Assembly: GCA_033239525.1 (NCBI GenBank)
Contig: BSYO01000024.1
Coordinates: 2,046,001-2,110,000 of the forward strand
Origin: Nepenthes gracilis
Taxonomy: Eukaryota > Streptophyta > Magnoliopsida > Caryophyllales > Nepenthaceae
Direction: 5' to 3'
Length of the DNA stretch: 64,000 nucleotides
Shown: in pieces, positions 59,691 to 64,000 of the stretch
Layout: each line of letters starts with the position of its first letter
Numbering within the stretch: position 1 is the first letter of the stretch
Made by a program: the position numbers and the translations under genes
The notes under the pieces: generated by a model
What the model was told of the DNA's origin: nothing
Database searches by the model: none
The model's input: the letters and a program-made list of their open reading frames with translations, nothing else

Positions 59691-60095
59691 CTTTTATTTA
59701 TTAAAATATTAATTAATTATTTATCTAATTATAATAACACTTAAAATTTTAATATTAATTTTTTATATTTTAACCTGTCAAATTTAATTTCATAATTATC
59801 TTTTAAAAATTTCTAAAATACTAATATTCATATAATTTAAATATATAATGGTTCACTTGATTAGTTAAACCTATAATTCAATCAAGTACGTTAATTATTA
59901 TGACTAAATTTAAGGGTTGAAACATTTAAGCTCAAATCATTAATTCAAATTAATAGCTTGAAAATTTAAACCTAATCATAAGATTTAATGCTCAAAATAT
60001 TTACTAAAATAGTCGAATGATCATTAAAATTAATTAAATAATATATTTTTATAAAATTATAAACTTAAAAATATTCAAGATATTACAAGATATTA

Positions 60096-60238
60096 GCCAG
60101 GCCTTAACCGAAAAGAAGGCGCAGCTTCGGCGGGTCAACAATTGGAACAATGAGACTTCCAACAAGCGATCGTGGTCTTACAGAATGCAGAGAAGCGGGG
60201 CCATTGGCCCCACCATGGCTTTACTTAGAGCACAAAAT
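60096..60238 (+). pseudogene. Possible orphan 3'-terminal exon
   Basis: Open frame starting after a ttag acceptor-like site at 60095 and ending in TGA (60236-60238). Peptide QALTEKKAQLRRVNNWNNET, then SNKRSWSYRMQRSGAIGPTM, then ALLRAQNGI. Composition and the 3'-UTR-like DNA that follows (to about 60,470) look like a real gene end. I do not recognise the family. No upstream exons were found. The degraded LTR ends within ten bases of it, so the gene was probably cut off by retrotransposition. Confidence 0.4.
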
Positions 60239-60910
60239 GGAATTTGAGGTATCAAGGAAGATGTGTTTCTGTTTTGATTGTTTGGAAATTTTGTGTTCTG
60301 TTAATACATGAGGTTTTTCAAGTAAGCTGATGTTAGCTTAAGATAGATAGTCTGTCTTCTCTTTTCTTTGTATTTAATGAGTGTGTTTTTATTAGTAGCT
60401 CCTTAAGGTTTATTCATAGTTAAGTTTTGATTTATTTTCTTCTCCATTCCTGTATTTTGTCTGGGAAAGCTAGGTTGCTTTATAATAATCAAAAAATTAC
60501 GAATTTAAATTATGAAAATAGCCATTTTGCGATACAGTGATAAAGTTACATGTACATCAATACAATTTCAATTGTCGGCCCCTGTTTGTTTCTTCTATCC
60601 ACCTTACCCTGAAAAGATAACAAGCCGAGAATGATTTTAGGTTATCTGATTCTGTCTTAATTTTATAAATTTTTTTAAGAACATACCTTTATAAAGTAAT
60701 TATAGTTTTTAATTAATATGCAAAACTTGTTTATGTTTACGTATGCATTATTTTTAATTTGTTATGCTTTTTTAAGATATTTGTTAGGAAAATTTAGAAT
60801 ATAAAAATATAATGATATGTAGTGTTATAATTTCTGATAATTTTTATTTTAATAATAAAATCATCTTTAAATGAGGATATTTGTCATCCTCTTCTGTCAA
60901 TGTAAAATTT
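60239..60910. other. 3'-UTR-like then AT-rich DNA
   Basis: 60239-60480 has the T/G-rich texture of a plant 3' UTR with several possible poly(A) signals. The rest is AT-rich with no gene seen. Confidence 0.35.
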
Positions 60911-60911
60911 A

Positions 60912-61095
60912 CAGACGTTTGGGTTGCTGGAATAGAATTAGGTGGGAATAGAATAGTTATTCCAGGGAATAAAAAAGGATGAGAATAGAGTTAAAATTGT
61001 TATTCTTATATTTGGTTGTTAGAATAGAATAATGTGGAAATTAGTATTCCATTGTTTGGTTTGTAGAATAGTATGAGGAATAATGTGGGATTAGT
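60912..61095 (+). mobile_element. MITE-like element next to a TAA tract
   Basis: gtttgggttgctggaataga, then gggaatagaatagttattcc, later ttggtttgtagaatagta. Short repeated ggaata/tattcc phrases in both orientations resemble PIF/Harbinger-type MITEs, which favour TAA/TTA sites. Clear terminal repeats were not resolved. Confidence 0.35.
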
Positions 61096-61360
61096 AATAA
61101 TAATAATAATAATAGAAATAATAATAAGTAATAATAATAATAATATCTTATAAATAATAATAATAATAATAATAATATGTAATAATAATACCTAATAATA
61201 ATAATATGTAATAATAATAATAAACAAATAAATAATAATTCTTAATAATTAATAATAACAATAATAAATATAATAATAATAATAAAAAAATAAAATAATA
61301 ATGATAATAATAATATGTAATAATATAATAATACCTAATAAATAATAATAATAATAAATA
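61096..61360. repeat. Imperfect (TAA)n tract
   Basis: About 265 bp of taa/ata triplets broken by tg, cc and tt interruptions. The Tat-lineage element is inserted at its right edge. Confidence 0.93.
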
Positions 61361-61364
61361 TAAT

Positions 61365-62227
61365 TGTTGGGTTCCAATACCCGGGGTCCCTAAAAGAATG
61401 GGTAAGGGGACGAGTACTTGACCCGAGAAGCCCAAGTTGTCAGTTTGCCCAAGACCGCGTAAGGTGTAAGCAACCCGAGGACATTCCGCAATGGGCCCAA
61501 AAGCCTTTAGCAAGTCAGGATGCAATCAACGACCGAGAACTCTCTCATCCCGTCCGAGAACAAACGCGATATGGCATCTAGTACGCGGACTCATCCAAAG
61601 GCTGATAAGGCCAGTAAGGGACGAGGACTCTCCCTGATGTCCGAGAATGCCAGCTCAGCTTCACAGTCATCAAGGGACACGCAACCCATACATCACTCCA
61701 CCGCCGCAGTCAGTAACAAACCCCAGAACATGCCTTGTCACTTCAAGACTGACATTCCTGACAAGGTATGGCCAGTCAGCGCCGTTGGCAGCTAGCTTCC
61801 TGCACACGCCAAAGATGCGGCATGGTCATGTCGGTCATGTCACAGTGGAGGGAGCCTCCTCCCGCAGCACCAACAGCCACGTGGACACTTCAATAACCAC
61901 ATTTCTCTATAAATACCCACTTAGAGCCCACAAGAAAAGGACCCTTCTCTCGACATCTCTACGAGCATCTATGATCCTCTGGGCCTTCCTCCTGGGCAAG
62001 TAAAAGAGATAAAAGAAGGAAAAGAAAGGGTTTCTCCATACTTTGTATTTTGTACACAACAAACCAACGATAGTGAAGATCCATTTCAGGCTTCAAGTCT
62101 CGTGGTTTTTCCCTCCTCATTTTAAGGGGAGGTTTTTCACATAAAAATCTGGTCCCAATCTCTCTCTCTCTAACTCCAAGCTTCAAACACTTATGTTGCT
62201 CCGGACCTCAAAAACCGGTACGCAACA
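61365..62227 (+). repeat. 5' LTR of the Tat-lineage element (863 bp)
   Basis: TGTTGGGTTCCAATACC to GGTACGCAACA. TATA-like ctctataaatacccac near 61903-61918, then a leader, and an AG-rich/poly(A)-signal-like stretch near 62000-62060. Confidence 0.83.
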
Positions 62228-62247
62228 TTGGCGTCGTCTGTAGGAAG
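62228..62247 (+). other. Primer binding site
   Basis: ttggcgtcgtctgtaggaag, one or two bases from the TTGGCGCCGTCTGTGGGAA form typical of plant Tat/Ogre elements. Confidence 0.75.
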
Positions 62248-62841
62248 ATGACTAAAAGTCAGCTTTTCACCCTCCCAGACAACACCAGACCACACCTCAA
62301 CAATTCTTACACAACCGCCAACACCCAAAGGATGATGAGCAGGCGAGACAGCACGTCCGCCCGAGAGGACGAGCACTTCGACCGGCGTCTCCCGTCAGGC
62401 AACATGAGGAGTGGCGGTCCCAGCATGCGAAAGCTAGAACAAAAGGTGGATAACCTTTCAAAAACCGTCCGTACCCTCCGCGAAAGGGTAAACGAGCGGT
62501 CCAGAGGAAGACACCCTGAAAGCTCGCTTCCACCAGTGCCTCAGGAGCGACAGACCGCCCGAGTTCCCGGTGAGTTGAGGGATTACCTCAACAAGAAAAT
62601 ATCTATGAGCCAAGCCCCGTCAAGGAGAGGGCTCAAAAGGCTCTGGAAGACTGTCTTTGGACCCAAGGCCGGCGAAACAACTCAGCCGGCAGAACCAGAA
62701 GGCTCCTTGCCCCCGAGGACAGGGGAAGGAAGGAGAAGGACGAGCGCCCACCAGAAGACCATAAGCCCGAGCGGATGGTCCTTGGGGAAGAAAAACACTC
62801 AGGCCCATTGGCCTTCACTGACTCCTTCACCAACATCCTAA
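62248..62841 (+). pseudogene. gag N-terminal part, Tat lineage
   Basis: Begins MTKSQLFTLPDN, is Arg/Ser/Pro-rich, and has a coiled-coil-like stretch MRKLEQKVDNLSKTVRTLRE (residues about 60-80). It ends TGA/TAA out of frame with the zinc-finger part. The central retrotransposon gag domain (helical core with a Trp-Phe-rich block) is absent, so a deletion of several hundred codons relative to full elements is inferred. Confidence 0.65.
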
Positions 62842-63089
62842 GGCAGATCAAGGACGAGAGGTTCCTAAGATAGCCCAGGGCGTTGAAGAACCCGGAGGGA
62901 GGTGACCAATGGGAATACTGCCATTACCATTGCTGTCACGGCCACGACACTGAGGACTGCATGAAGCTTCAGGCAGAGATCAAGCGGCTAGTGGCGGAAG
63001 GCTATCTTGACCGATTCCTGTCACGACCTGGGCATGGCCCCAGAGCAGCAGGACACAACCGGTCACGCCACTCCCAGGGGCAAGGCTAG
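62812..63089 (+). pseudogene. gag C-terminal zinc-finger part, Tat lineage
   Basis: Frame reads FTDSFTNILRQIKDERFLR, a TAG at 62871-62873, then NPEGGDQWEYCHYHCCHGHD, TEDCMKLQAEIKRLVAEGYL, DRFL. This is the Tat-lineage HxxHGHxTxDC cluster. The stop falls where relatives carry Trp. The frame differs from the N-terminal gag frame. Confidence 0.72.
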
Positions 63090-63338
63090 GATGGGCTTGG
63101 AACACGCCTGACTCGTTCTTAGCGACGCCAACGCTAAGTACTGAACATAATTGTCAAAAGACCTAAGGGAGCAGCAAGAGGACCACCAAGACTGGAGCTT
63201 ATGGACTAATGTAACGTGAGGAATTCAAGAAGGCCCTAGAGGCTGAACGGTGTAACACATACCCATCAATAAAAGCGTCCATTCGTTGCATCTATTGAGA
63301 ACTGCTCTAAGACTCCCTCATCAACGACAAATTCAAAA

Positions 63339-63690
63339 ACTCGGTTCCGTCCGAGCGGCCCAAGAGGTCAAATTTAATGAAACTCGGTTCCGTCCGATCG
63401 GCCCAAGAGGTTGAATTTAATGAAACTCGGTTCCGTCCGAACGGCCCAAGAGGTCAAAATTAAAAACTCGGTTCCGTCCGAGCGGCACAAGAGGTCAAAT
63501 TTAATAAAACTCGGTTCCGTCCGAGCGGCCTAAGATGTCGAAATCAAAAACTCGGTTCCGTCCGAGCGGCCCAAGAGGTCGAAATCAGAAACTCGGTTCC
63601 GTCCGAGCGGCCCAAGAGGTCGAATTCAATGAAACTCGGTTCCGTCCGAGCGGCCGAAGAGGTCGAATTCATGAACTCAGTTCCATCCCA
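63339..63690. repeat. Tandem array, alternating 41/43-bp units
   Basis: Nine copies with ctcggttccgtccgagcgg starting at 63340, 63383, 63426, 63467, 63510, 63551, 63592, 63635 and 63676. The variable joint is either aaatcaaaaa or gaattcaatgaa. The last copy is degenerate. Located where protease and RT would be expected. Confidence 0.93.
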
Positions 63691-64000
63691 AGCAATCTTA
63701 AGGGCCAAAGCCTCAACGAGCATGACGAAAAATAGAAGAAGGAAGCACAACGAGAAATCGTCTAAGACTTCAGTATTATTCATGAAACAACGCATGTACA
63801 TTATAAAAAAAAAATATATATATATACACATGCACATCCTAAGACGCTGGGGGCTGGCTCCCCGAGAACTCCGCCTGCTGAGGCTGATCTTCGTGAAGCG
63901 CAGGGGGCTCCGCCAGATCTGAAGGCCCTGACGGCCCTGGAGAAAGAGGATCACGGGACGGCCCTGGCTGAGAGGAGCTAGGAAAAGGCCTCCCGAAAAG
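63691..64000. other. Non-coding part of the Tat-lineage element
   Basis: After the array comes an (A)9-(TA)n tract (63806-63830). It is followed by GC-rich sequence (gctggctccccgagaactcc, ggccctgacggccctgg) with no convincing frame. It runs off the window. Confidence 0.5.

Larger units (their letters stand above)
56581..60090 (-). mobile_element. Degraded giant LTR of a gypsy-like element
   Basis: Read on the minus strand it begins TGTAATATCTTGAATATT, continues AT-rich, then a TAA microsatellite, an AG-rich tract, and a GC-rich block with aaaccctaaatcg. This is the order seen in the copy A/B LTRs, although primary similarity is low. Contains a 300-bp tandem duplication and a CA-rich block. 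The left boundary is an estimate. Confidence 0.4.
61365..64000 (+). mobile_element. Tat-lineage Ty3/gypsy element, 5' part
   Basis: LTR 61365-62227, primer site 62228, gag remnants, then a 41/43-bp tandem array and further non-coding DNA to the window edge. The lineage is shown by the TTGGCGTCGTCTGTAGG primer segment and by the gag zinc-knuckle substitute YCHYHCCHGHDTEDCMKLQ. The gag core domain is missing, so the element is probably non-autonomous. The 3' end lies outside the window. Confidence 0.85.

Noticed and set aside
59444..59744. Phe/Leu-rich frames over the CT tract and TTA microsatellite
   Set aside because: Pure low-complexity sequence.
61148..61525. Minus-strand Tyr/Leu-rich 125-codon frame
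   Set aside because: It is a read-through of the TAA microsatellite into the LTR start.
63339..63690. Regular repeats resembling a CRISPR array
   Set aside because: Units are contiguous with no unique spacers, the DNA is plant nuclear, and the array lies inside a retrotransposon.

Overview
The window is plant nuclear DNA, almost certainly from an angiosperm. It has spliced genes with GT-AG introns, AT-rich intergenic DNA, Ty3/gypsy and Ty1/copia retrotransposons, Au-type SINE and RTE-type LINE remnants, and long TAA/TA microsatellites. The species cannot be told from the sequence. Only two apparently functional protein genes are visible, and most of the rest is nested transposable elements.

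Layout. 1-4455 is a truncated Ty3/gypsy element (copy A, minus strand). 4456-5594 is a probable LTR packed with GC-rich minisatellites. 7683-21457 is a 12-exon gene (+) for a DDT-domain chromatin protein of the DDR4 type; its introns hold SINE and LINE remnants. 22.0-34.4 kb is AT-rich and carries worn LTR-like blocks and a Ty1/copia RNase H remnant. 34527-35183 (-) is an intact germin-like protein gene. 35460-43730 is a large palindrome whose loop holds a complete LTR retrotransposon (36868-41080). 44100-44645 is a three-copy tandem repeat. 46708-55327 is a complete but protein-defective Ty3/gypsy element (copy B, minus strand) with a perfect 5-bp target duplication. 55944-60090 is further degraded LTR material, followed by an orphan 3'-exon-like segment and a TAA-rich tract. 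61365 to the end is the 5' part of a Tat-lineage Ty3/gypsy element (+).

The most notable object is the 36868-41080 retrotransposon. Between its gag-like region and its polyprotein tail it carries sense, intron-free fragments of three unrelated nuclear genes: a plastidic glucose transporter, a PLS-class pentatricopeptide repeat protein and the P-protein of glycine decarboxylase. They are nested: transporter, PPR, transporter, P-protein, transporter. The P-protein piece is flanked by a 31-bp direct repeat of transporter sequence, as expected from template switching during reverse transcription. The element sits in the loop of a palindrome with arms of about 1.1 kb. The right arm has taken further insertions whose empty site can be read from the left arm.

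The second notable system is the copy A/copy B family. Copy B's LTR pair is closely similar, yet its pol is ruined. Both copies share the same Asp-to-Asn change in the reverse transcriptase active-site motif. This suggests a defective lineage moved in trans.

Family names come from protein motifs recognised by eye; no database search was possible. Repeat boundaries given as approximate are uncertain by tens of bases.
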